Source of the DNA: Micractinium sp. NFX-FRZ
Taxonomy: Eukaryota; Chlorophyta; Trebouxiophyceae; Chlorellales; Chlorellaceae
DNA length: 64,000 bases
Assembly: GCA_029339195.1 (NCBI GenBank)
Contig: JAPTJF010000128.1
Location: 62,001-126,000, forward strand
Direction of reading: 5' to 3'
Below the pieces are notes generated by a model. The model saw only the letters and a list, made by a program, of their open reading frames with translations. It was not told the origin of the DNA and did no database searches. The position numbers and the translations under genes are program-made. Positions 13,301-22,900 of this stretch are shown piece after piece (position 1 is the first letter of the stretch; each line of letters begins with the position of its first letter).

Positions 13301-14839
13301 GGTGGCCCGCCCGCCGCTGCCGCCGTTGCCGCCGTTGTTGCTGCCTGCCGCCACCTGCGCCTGCGCCCACTCAATGGCACCCCTAGGCGGCGGCCGCTGC
13401 TCGGTCAAGACCACAACTGCAGGCAGGGCAGGGCAGGGCAGGGCGAGCTGAGGTTTGGCCGAGGGCAGGCATAGCATGCTGGGCACAGCACAGGCAAGGC
13501 AGATGCACACCTCACGGCCTTGCCACCAATTCAGAGTAGGTCGCCGGCAATGCAGACTGCACGCCTGCATTGCCTGTGCTGCTCTAGCTGCACCTGAATT
13601 GGCGGGGCAGGCGCGTCGCATCTCGCCGTGCCCCTTCGCCTCCTGCCCCCGCAGCCGCACATAGGCCCACCCATCTGCCACCTCCTCCACGCTGCAGGGG
13701 GCAGGATGGCATAATAAAAATGGGATTTCAATTCCGCCAATACTCCGGAACACCACGTCAGAACAAGCGCCCATTCGTGTCCTTAGTACAACAGCAGGTG
13801 TAGCGAGCAGAACACAGCGAACACAGGGTGTGAGGTGATAATGAGGGTGCACAGGGAGGCAGGGTGAGAGCGGGGAGCCAGGCGAGGTTGGGGGGGCCAG
13901 GGATCCAGGCAGGGGCTAGCTGGCACAACGCACCTGACCACCTCCACGGCCCACAAGCGGGCCGCTGATGCGCACGACTCTGCCCACTCGCTCTTCAGAC
14001 CCTCCCGGGCCTCCTCCAGCACCAGAGGGTCAAAGGTGGCCACATACTCGTCCACTGCACTCAGTGAGGCACCAAGGGATGTAACACGTAAGTTAGTATC
14101 CTAATTTCTGGGGGGTACCATCTTCAGGGGAATAAGGTGGCCACAGCCTCAATCATCCACTGCAGGGGCAGGCAGAAGAGGGCGCAGCGGGGCAGTGGCA
14201 CAACATCGCGCGAGCAGGCAGTGGCACAGCAGGCGGTTACGAGGGACGCTGGCAGGCCCGCGCCCGCGCCCCTGCTGCAGTGTGTCATTGCAGGCTGCGG
14301 GGCGCGTGAATCCTTAGCTGCAGCTGCCCCTGCCCTCGGTTCTGGCCCTGGCCTTGCCCCCGGCCCCGGCCAGGTCCCGACACTCACAGGAGGAGAAGGA
14401 GAGCGGGATTTGCTCGCTGATGTCGACTGCCGCAGCCTGGCAGGGTGCGTGCCACAGCCGGCCGCCCAGCACCTCCTTCTCAAACCTGGCAGTGGGTGGG
14501 AGGGGGTGGGCGGAGGGTTGGTGGTGACGGGGGCAAGGCAGGCGGTGCCGGGCGCCCAGCAACAGTGCGGCAGGCGGTGTGAAACCCTCGGGTAGGGTGC
14601 CAGCGCAAGATACACCTGCATCACCTGTCTGGCGTGTTGGCGGGTGCGACTCGCTGCTTGGCACGGTGGGAGGTCGGCGGCCGATAGGCGCTGGCTGTGC
14701 GGGCCACACCTGGTGGCTGGGACGGCCCACCGGCTGTTGCCGCTCCCTCCCTGCCGCCGCTGCCACCCCCACTGGCCGCGGCTATGGCGGCGATTGCCTG
14801 CTTCCGCGCATCGTCAGCTCCCTTCTGCCGCTGCTTCAT
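3849..14839 (-). CDS. SEN1/senataxin-like superfamily 1 RNA-DNA helicase with polyQ tail, 26 exons
   Basis: The spliced model gives 1,310 residues with all phases closing. Exons (minus) are 14839-14625, 14485-14388, 14054-13934, 13691-13594, 13416-13040, 12708-12565, 12063-11953, 11669-11571, 11251-11132, 10867-10712, 10517-10470, 10244-10151, 9874-9742, 9124-8938, 8794-8681, 8500-8429, 8149-8104, 7742-7673, 7462-7399, 7206-7108, 6745-6578, 6382-6283, 5999-5914, 5521-5431, 5130-5013 and 4752-3849. Helicase motifs appear in order: GPPGTGKT (about 450), ILVCTPSNAACDE (534), LIDEAGQ (746), VGDPQQLPAT (772), QYRMHPAIR (813), ITPYREQ, DSFQGKQLD (947) and RRLNVAITRAKRAL (977). Family members resolve RNA-DNA hybrids and act in transcription termination, so a nuclear role is inferred. 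The last 300 residues are Gln/Pro/Ala-rich with 23 consecutive Gln. Three introns use GC donors. The start is uncertain: the frame stays open to 14932, but this is its first ATG. Confidence 0.88.
4305..4373 (-). repeat. pure CAG x23 tract encoding polyglutamine
   Basis: Twenty-three uninterrupted CTG triplets on the plus strand read as CAG codons in the last helicase exon, giving 23 Gln near residues 1137-1159. There is no CAA interruption inside the run. Shorter Gln runs flank it on both sides. Pure triplet runs of this length usually vary between individuals. Confidence 0.95.
5608..5655 (-). pseudogene. degenerate intronic copy of the helicase motif V exon
   Basis: The copy begins at a CAG acceptor at 5655 and repeats the first ~48 bases of exon 24, which starts at 5521, so the offset is 134 bases. 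The SFQGKQL coding part is almost unchanged. It has one base fewer near its start, and in the phase demanded by exon 23 it reads VFLRP and then a TAG stop. It also lacks the rest of exon 24 and a matching donor. It is best read as a pseudo-exon; its use would truncate the helicase before motif V. Confidence 0.8.
11133..11138 (-). other. GC donor splice sites in the helicase gene (with 8424-8429 and 7394-7399)
   Basis: Three helicase introns appear to start with GC: after AAG at 11132 (GCACGC), after CAG at 8429 (GCACGC) and after CAG at 7399 (GCAAGC). In each case the GC site joins the next exon in phase and keeps the residues expected of the family. The interval marks the exon border of the first; at 11132 an alternative GT donor would drop Val-Lys. 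Confidence 0.55.
12446..12476 (-). repeat. degenerate copy of helicase exon 6 donor border
   Basis: The intron after exon 6 (12708-12565) contains a second GCTGATCAGCA stretch whose flanks resemble the exon 6 end on both sides, including a following GTGAGG that looks like a donor. The true copy codes for KMLISN and ends at 12565. Similarity outside the 11-base core is moderate, so confidence is lower than for the other copies. Confidence 0.55.
14120..14159 (-). repeat. degenerate copy of helicase exon 3 acceptor border
   Basis: A CAG acceptor followed by TGGATGATTGAGG and then GTGGCCACCTT copies the start of exon 3, whose real acceptor precedes 14054 and whose codons read LDEYVATF. The copy starts at 14159, 105 bases upstream of the real one. 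Joined to exon 2 it reads Leu-Asp-Asp and then a stop, so it is not the functional exon start. Confidence 0.75.
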
Positions 14840-15454
14840 GGTGTGTTCAGCCGCTGTGCGCGCCGCAAGGCTGCTATCCGTGAGGCCTCGCGAGGTGGGG
14901 AGTCGCTCGTTGCCTTCCAGGCATAGGAGCACGCCGTGCTATGATCCTTCGATTTTCAATCACTGCCAGAATTACCCTGAGTGTGCAGAGGGGTGATAAA
15001 GCCGAAAGAGTGAGCAGGCACCCCCGATCGCAACGGAACGCGAGGATGTGTGCTGCCGTATGGTGTCCGATACCCAGCAAATGTCGCAATTGGATGCCGA
15101 CGATCACAGGGCGCATTTTCAGTGCGTGCTGCGCACCTGCTATGCGCGCTGGCCTTGCGCGAAACAAAGTGCGTCCTTCTTGTTTGCGGCAGCTGGCCGC
15201 CATTTCCTTGCAATAATCGACTTAATCTGGTTACCTGAGTCGCTTGCAAGGTCGTTTCTGCGCTCTTGGCGCACCCAGCGTTGGGACTGGCGTCCGACTG
15301 CAGGCACATTTGCACAGCTTGCACCCAGTCTGTAGGGCTGCGCTGGAAGGCACGTGATACCTCGGGAGCCGCGCCTGGCCGGTTTCCCACTGACACTCCC
15401 GCTGCCGCCGCCGCCGCGGCACCTTGCAGCCCGCGGTGCGGCGGGCCATAGAGG
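14840..15454. other. divergent promoter region, helicase and PLAC8 copy A
   Basis: About 615 bases separate the helicase ATG from the first PLAC8 gene ATG on the opposite strand. The helicase frame stays open to about 14932 without an ATG, so part may be helicase 5' UTR or extra coding sequence. No domain or obvious promoter box was recognised in the remainder. Confidence 0.5.
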
Positions 15455-18400
15455 ATGCGCCCGCCCCAGCCTGCACCCGACCTTATGCAGCCAGTGGGGC
15501 AGCATGATCAGCAGCCCCCGCACAATGGGGGCTGCGACCGAGTGTTTTGCGGCAACTGGTGCACCCACTGGGGCGCGACCGACGCGCAGCGCGAGTACTG
15601 GCCCACTCGGCACTCTGGTGAGTCTCAGGTTGCCTGCTCTCCTGATCTGTTGCTGCACACGGACACATGGTGCCACAGGCGCCGTCCTGCTGCCATTCCA
15701 AGCCGTGGACGCACCCTGCCCAAATGCCTGGCTGCGGGTGCAACCTTCCCAAATGTGCCTACTGCACTGCACGCACGCTGCGCCTGCACCGCTCAATGCC
15801 TTCCAACGTCCCGTTCTGCACCCTACTCCCCTGCTCCCCCCTGCAGACTACCGCGACAGCGCACCGGAGCCGCTGTCCAAGGTGTACGAGCTGTACCAGC
15901 CGGTGGTGCAGGAGGGGCGGTGGACAGAGGGGCTGCTGGAGATGTGGTGGGTGGGGAGGGGATGGGGGAGTGCGGGGGCGGTGAAACCGGAAGTGCAGGC
16001 AGGCAGCAGCCTCCGTGCTGTTGCTGCCAGCGTTTTTGTGGGACGGCACAATCAGGCTGGTCAAGTAGTCAAGGCTGCGGCCAGGTGGCCAGTTGAGTGG
16101 CACCCAATCCCAGCCTGCCCTCTCACTCTGCTGATCCGCCGCACCTCCCCTGCTGCCACAGGGGGTGGAAGAACAAGCCGGTGAAGCACAGCGTGCACAT
16201 ACCGTGCTGGGACTCGTTCAAGTGGAACCCGCTCAAGTGGCGGGGCATCTGCTTCGGGCGGTGAGCCGCAGCAGGGGCTGCACAGCAGGGAAGTGCACAT
16301 TTTTTATGTGTACGAACAAGGCCGACCGCAGGAGCCCAACACACAATTGCCTACCGCTGCACTGTCTGGGTGTTCCCCGTCTGCCCGCCATGGCGGCGGG
16401 TTGAATCCACTCCTCCACCTTCGCATATCCTCCCTTCCCCCTCACCCAGCAGCCCAACTTACACCGTCGCCCTCCTCCCTGCCTGCCCCCCCTGCAGGAC
16501 GACGGAGCAGTGCTACTGGACGGGCCTGCGCCAGACGCGCTGGGCGCGGGCAGTGTATGCTGCGGGCCTGGGTGAGCGTGGGCAGGGTGGGGGGAGCTGC
16601 CCGGCGCTCGACTTGGCGGGTGCAGCCGGCGGGGCCACCGCTTGGGCGGCCGAGCACCGCGCACTGCCCGACTGCTGTGGCTGCGCACACACCGCTCTTC
16701 CCAGTGCTCGATTCCCTCGAACACGCCTTGGGCAGTGATATTGAGCACACAGAACGAGCAACGCACTGCACTGCAGGGCGGGAGTACATTCTGCCCTTCC
16801 GGGGCGTGGGGCGGCACGGCTACAAGAGCGAGATCAAGGCGCTGTGCTGGATGTACTTTTTGATGGGCTGCATTTTTGGGTGTGGCATCGGCCAGATCTT
16901 CACCTGCTGCGGTGGGTGGGCGGGTGGGTGCGATGAGGGCGGGAGAGGCGGGGAGGAAAGGGCCAGTCTGCTAACGAGTGGCGGCACTCTGGCGGGGCTT
17001 GGGGTCACCCAGTGGCGGTGCCTGGGTGTCTGACGAAAGGAGGCGCTGCAGGCCTGCTGCCCCTGTCCGTTTCAGCAGCCCCCAAGAGCACGGCTTTGGT
17101 GGCATGTTCATGCGTGTGCCTCCTGTCCCCCTGGCCCGCTGCAGGCTCCTGCCTGATCAGCAACTTTGGCGCCTGGTACAGCTGCCATGCACGGGAGAAG
17201 CTGCGGCGGTGAGCCTCGCCCACACGCTGCACAGCCGGATATCCCAGCTGGGGCACTCGTCTGGCAGTCTCTGCTGCCGCATGAGCTCCGAGGTGCCTGC
17301 CGTGTTGGGCCATGCTCTGCTGTGGTGTTCTGTGGCATCCGCATGCGCCAACCGCCGTGCCTGCACCCCTCCCCGCAGGCGCTACAACCTGCCGCCCGCG
17401 TGTGGGATGCCACCTGGCATCGACGACTGCCTGGTGGGCGGGAGCGGGCTGCCGTGGGCACTGCTTGACAGAATGGCTGATATGTCACATTCTCTCTACC
17501 CCAACAAGCCGAGCATGCCGCCAGAAGTAGCACCTACCGGGCAGCTTCCTGGGTGCTCAGTCTTCGTCATGTGCTGGAGTGCGGTTCTCAGGCCCTTCCA
17601 CCCCCGCGCACTTACTTGCAGGTCCACTTCTTCTGCATGTACTGCGCGGTGCACCAGGTGCGCACTGCTGCTGCTACGCCATTAGGACATAGCTTGAGCG
17701 CTGCCTGCCTGCCTGCCTGCCTCTGCCGCCCCCCACCGTGCCTGGCAGGACCCATGACACTCCACCCAACGTCCTTGGTGGTGCTTCCGCCCAACAAATC
17801 CCTGGCTACAAAACAAATCTCGTTTTCCTCCTGTCTTCTTCCGCCCGCAGGAGCTGCGGGAGCTGGCGGTGCGGGGTGTGGACGGCCCGGGCATGCACAT
17901 CCTGGACGTGCTGCCTGATGCCTTTGAGACGGCGCCTGGTGAGCCATCCTGGGAGTTGCTGCATTGTGTGCCGGGTTGAGGCGCACTTGGAAGCAGGCTT
18001 CTGCCCTGCACTGTTGCTGCCCTGTGCTGCTGCCCCCTGCGTGTGCGTGTGTGCCCCTCAATGCTTGCAAGTGAAGTAAAAGGCCCACAAAGGGTGTGGC
18101 TGGCCCCGTGCTTGTGCAATCTTGCTGTCCTTTATACGAACACAGCGTTGACATGAGCGCTGCCCCTGTGCGTCCCTGCAGGCATCGAGGAAGTCAAGGC
18201 GGAGCGGCGGGTGATCCTGGAGGGCATGCTGGCGCGGCCACCCAAGGTGCGGGGCAGGGCACGCAGTGCGGGGTCGACGGCTGGGCTGCTGCCAGCACAG
18301 CGCTCCCAGCGGCGCTCCCTAACCTCCGGCACCTGGCGCTGTGCCCAGGCTGCCAGCTAGAACCCGCCACCTGCCACCCTTTACTGCCATCCCTGGTGTG

Positions 18401-19679
18401 TGTGCCGAGCTCATCTTTACTCTCCCCATACGGTGCCGTGCAATTTCAACGACACGTTGACCGCCGCCTGTCGCCCGCCGCCCCACATGCTGCCTCTCTG
18501 CGTCTGCATAATGAGATCCTCGCTGCCCCGTACCGCAGATGTTCCGCTCGCGTGTGCGCAAGGGCGGGGTGAAGCGCCAGGTGACGGGGCTGCAGCGCGC
18601 AATGGCGGATGCGGCGCTGATGCTGACGACAGAAGAGGCGGGGGACATGGAGATACAAGATGTGAGTGTGCCGGCGAGCGCAGCGAGTGCAGCAACGTGC
18701 AAGCGCGGTGTGAGGGGTGCAGCAGGGGTGCAGGAACGCAGCAGCACGTGCCGAGCGCGGCATGCTGCTGCAGTGGCTTGGGCAGAGGCTGCCCAGTCGC
18801 CCAGTCGCTGCCGCCCAGTCGCTGCCGGCCTGGGGCACATGTGCCAGCACACCGTATGCCTCCACTAGCACGCCGGCACACCATCTGCCCCCTGCCCGCA
18901 TGTCTGCTCCCCATGCTGCGGGGCCGCCGAAATTCGTGAGCTGCCTGCGCCGTCTCATCAGCTTGTTGGATGGAACAAAGCACCCGCTCACCTACGCCCT
19001 CTCATTTGAGCTGCCCATGCCCTCATGCATGCTGCGGCACCGGCGCCCAAGCTGCTTCCGCGGCCATTCCAACCCCCATCCTCCTTCCTCATGCATTTTG
19101 GCTGCCTTCCCGGTTGCCGGCAGGACGCCGCCTTATCAAAACGGGAGCAGCTCACACAGCCAGCACGCCCACCCTCTCCTATCCTTCTTGCCTCCCCCTC
19201 CCTTGCCGCAGGACCTGCCAGACTCCTCCGATGGCAGCGTCGCCTCCTCAGATGATGGGCCCCTGGGCTGGCAGCAGTACTGCCCGCCAAACTCGTACTG
19301 CCCGCCAGGCCAGCAGGTGAGAGCATTATCTAGCTAGCCAAAGCCAATGTGCAGGTAGCGGGCGGTGCGCGAGCCCCCGTTGCGGCGATCCGTTAGGAGC
19401 GGTGCGCGTGGCCACCTTGTGTGCGTGCGTGGGGGCCCGCCCTCACCCTCCTCACCTTCCTGCCCGCCCACCCAGCCTGTCCCCGCTGCACCTCCCCAAA
19501 ACGATATCCCGCAGGAAATGGCGCGCGGGCTCTCTGTGCCGCTGCCGCCGCACTTTGAGCGCCACTCCGCGCCGCGCTTGATCCCTGTTGTGGCTGAGGC
19601 GGCGGAGGCAGGCGGGGGCACAGAGATTGAGCCGGCAGAGGAGGCTGAAGTGCAGAGGGCTTGGTCTGTGGCCTACTGA
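15455..19679 (+). CDS. PLAC8-family Cys-rich membrane protein, tandem copy A, 13 exons
   Basis: The product is 423 residues from exons 15455-15617, 15847-15946, 16162-16260, 16498-16571, 16777-16911, 17145-17208, 17379-17433, 17622-17657, 17851-17938, 18182-18246, 18539-18661, 19212-19316 and 19515-19679; all phases close. The middle part fits the PLAC8 pattern: a short hydrophobic Cys-containing segment (WMYFLMGCIFGCGIGQ, about residue 172), WYSCHAREKLRRRYN, then DDCLVHFFCMYCAVHQELREL, which matches the family's C..C...Q..REL ending. PLAC8 proteins of plants are membrane proteins linked to metal tolerance and organ size; the function here is not known. The N-terminal third and the acidic C-terminus, ending RAWSVAY, are shared with the downstream copy and may define an algal subfamily. 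Exon 8 is only 36 bases. Confidence 0.87.
15921..16242 (+). repeat. 322-bp block identical to 20408-20729
   Basis: The end of exon 2, all of intron 2 (15947-16161) and most of exon 3 read identically in both PLAC8 copies. The flanking bases differ (G versus C at 15920, G versus A after the end). A perfectly conserved 215-bp intron between otherwise diverged paralogues points to recent gene conversion. Confidence 0.93.
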
Positions 19680-19988
19680 GCGGCCTTCCCCTGCAAGGAC
19701 TGATGGACCGGTCAACACGCATAGTGAACTCAAAGAACCCCCTAACGTGATTCTTTCTGTTATGAGAGAAACTGGCAGTCATTTCTATAATTTCTGGGTT
19801 CCCTTGCCAGAAACTGTGCCAGCACATCCTCTGTGCTTCACCCCAACTGTATTTCTAATCCGCGAACTTCTAACCTCGTATCGTGCACATCACTTCGCTG
19901 GGTCCCCTGTAAGCGGTCGGTGCTCCAAGGGCGGGAGGAAACAGGGCTCTGACTGCCGCCTCGGAAGGAGCCGGCCCGGCGAGCAGCC
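19680..19988. other. spacer between tandem PLAC8 genes
   Basis: These 309 bases hold the 3' flank of copy A and the promoter of copy B. The stretch is less GC-rich near 19740-19870 than the genes around it. No TGTAA motif, coding exon or repeat was recognised, so neither the mRNA end nor the start can be placed. Confidence 0.5.
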
Positions 19989-22900
19989 ATGGCGCAGCGG
20001 CTCGAGCGTGTGTGCTGCGCCTCATGGTGCACAAGTTGGGGCGCCAGTGAGGAGCTCAAAACCCACTACCCGCCCAGGCACTCAGGTGTGTGCGGCAGAG
20101 CGGCGGTCGGCTGCGGCGGGCGGGACAACGGGTGTGCTCTCTTCCGATCTCCTGCCTGTGAGGTGGCAGCCAGACGGCGCTCTGCGGCTCTCCAGCCAAG
20201 CCCATGGAGCGGTATCACATCCCAGAATGTGCATCAGACATGCAGAAAGGGCAGCGCAGGGTGCCCTGCCGCCACAGCGGCTGCGATGCCAGCCTGCGAT
20301 GTGCCACTCCTTCCCCCCCTGCTCCCCCTGCAGACTACCGGGATAGCGCCCCTGAGCAGCTGGCGGATGTGTATCAGCTTTACCAGCCGGTGGTGCAGGA
20401 GGGGCGCTGGACAGAGGGGCTGCTGGAGATGTGGTGGGTGGGGAGGGGATGGGGGAGTGCGGGGGCGGTGAAACCGGAAGTGCAGGCAGGCAGCAGCCTC
20501 CGTGCTGTTGCTGCCAGCGTTTTTGTGGGACGGCACAATCAGGCTGGTCAAGTAGTCAAGGCTGCGGCCAGGTGGCCAGTTGAGTGGCACCCAATCCCAG
20601 CCTGCCCTCTCACTCTGCTGATCCGCCGCACCTCCCCTGCTGCCACAGGGGGTGGAAGAACAAGCCGGTGAAGCACAGCGTGCACATACCGTGCTGGGAC
20701 TCGTTCAAGTGGAACCCGCTCAAGTGGCGAGGCCCCTGCTTTGGGCGGTGAGCCGGCAGCAGGGCTGTGCTGGCGGGGGGTGGCAGCAGGGGCTGGGCAG
20801 CACTGCAGCGCAGACATGCACTGAAAATGGCAGGCAGGTTCTGGCTGCAGCGCCAGCCGTGAAGCGGAGGCCTGCGCCTTGAGGTGTGCCCGCTCGCCTC
20901 CCCCACAGCACGGCAGTAGCGTGACAGCCCCGCCGGCAGGCACAGCAGGCGCCTCAAAGGCTTCTGCCCCCGCCATGGGGCGCCCTTGCCCATCTGCCTA
21001 CCCCCTGCGCGCCTTGCCCCCTGCAGCACCTGTGCCCAGTGCTACTGGACGGGCCTGCGCCAGATGCGTTGGTCACGGGCGGTGTATGCAGCAAACCTGG
21101 GTGGGTGGTGCGTGCGTGTGTGGGCTGGCTGGTTGGTGGTAGGTGGTGGGTGGGGTGATTGGGTAGGTAATGGGGGCACGCGGGCCAGCATAAGAGTGGG
21201 CTGGGGCCGCTGGGGAGCAGAGTATGGGCAGGGACCACGCGGCACCAAGGGCTGCCTTCCCTGCGCACCCTGCTGTGCCGCCCTGTGCACCTGGCACCCC
21301 AACTGCCCGTTGCCCACAAAGTGCCTCGGGTGCCCTTGCTCACCGCAGCCCTTGCTTACGCGCTGCTCTCATCAACACCCTTGCAGGGCGGGAGTACATT
21401 CTGCCCTTCCGGGGCGTGGGGCGGCACGGCTACAAGAGCGAGATCAAGGCACTCTGTGAGCCTGCAGGGGCTGCATCCAGAAGGGGGTGCTCTTGATTTG
21501 CCAAGAGTCGCAGCAGCTGCTGGCGCCCGTGCAGCCACCGTTGCTTCCGGCTCCCGACATGCGCTCGCCTTGCCTCAGAATCTTTGCATCGCATCCCTGG
21601 CCCCCCACGTGGCAGCAAGGCAGGGCGAGGCACAACCTGGAAGGTTCTGCCCTATCTGCTGCTCCTGGGGGCCGCATCCCCTTTTTCTCCTCACTGCCGC
21701 TAGCAAGGCTGCCCCCCTGCCAGGCTGGATGTACTTCCTTCTGGGCTGCATCTTTGGGTGTGGCATCGGCCAGATGGCCTCCCTCTGCGGTGAGAGAAAG
21801 CCCGGCGCTGCTTGCCAGCCATATCAGACGGCGGTCTCATTAGACGGCGGCCTATTTAGACTGTGGCCTTGCTGGCGCATATTGGGACCCTGACCCCCCT
21901 TGCCTTGAGGAGCTAGCCTGCAGAGGCTGGCTTAAGGCCAGCTGGCTTACCCCAGCATGCACATCATTGTCTGTGCTTGGCACTGAGCACTCCGACAGCT
22001 GGCACACGACCTGGCTGCAATCGCCGAACCGATAGCGGACAGCCTCCCACTTCCTGTGCAAACTGCACCGCCCGGTAGCTTGCTCCTTTCGACTCGATTT
22101 GTGTTTGTTTGGTTTCCTGCAGGCAACTTCATGTGCAACTTTGGCGCCTGGTACAGCTGCCACGCACGCGAGCGCCTGCGCAGGTGAGCCTGGGCTGCGG
22201 GCGGCTACCAGGCCGGGGCTGTGCGTGCAAGCCAGCAACAGCACATGTAAGGTGATAATGGCAGAGCTGCACACTACAGCCGACTATAACACATGGCGCT
22301 CGCTTCTCTCTTCACCTGCTCAAGTTTATGTGCTTGCCTCAAACGTACCTCCACACTCCGGCAGTATAAGTTTTTTTGTCGGGCCACCTTCCTGCAGGCG
22401 CTACAACCTGCCGCCCACCTTCTGCCTGCCCGCGGGAGTTGACGACTGCCTGGTAAGTGGGCGGCTTCCTGACAGTGCCGTTTTCTCACAGAGGGGCTAG
22501 GGAAGCAAGCTTTTTGCGTCCGATGCCCTTGCCTGCCCCTAGAGATGCAAATGCTGGCAGGCAGGACCTGGCTGGCTCCGCCGGCTGCATGTGCGAGGTG
22601 CGTACAGCCGGTGCTATGCGCTCTTCACCTCTGCCTCAAGCTCGCTGCTACATACCTTCTTCTCATCCCCGCCCTGCCCTCCCCCTGTCCCCTGCAGGTC
22701 CACTTCTTTTGTGCGTGCCGCTGCCCGTGGACAGAGGGAGGGCTGAACTGGGGAGGCGCGAATGGGCACCCTGTATTCCCCCTGCAGCATTTGTTTGGGG
22801 AGGGTCCTGCTGGGGACGCTGCCCCCTCACCCCGCCGTGCCACATGCATCCTGCCCTGCTCAACCCAGCCACTCTGCCTGACTCCCACTTCCCCTGCCGC

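Noticed and set aside
14120..14165. Segment coding WMIEAVATLF as a helicase exon
   Set aside because: In the phase set by exon 2 it hits a stop after two codons. The similar LDEYVATF exon at 14054 fits the family and phase.
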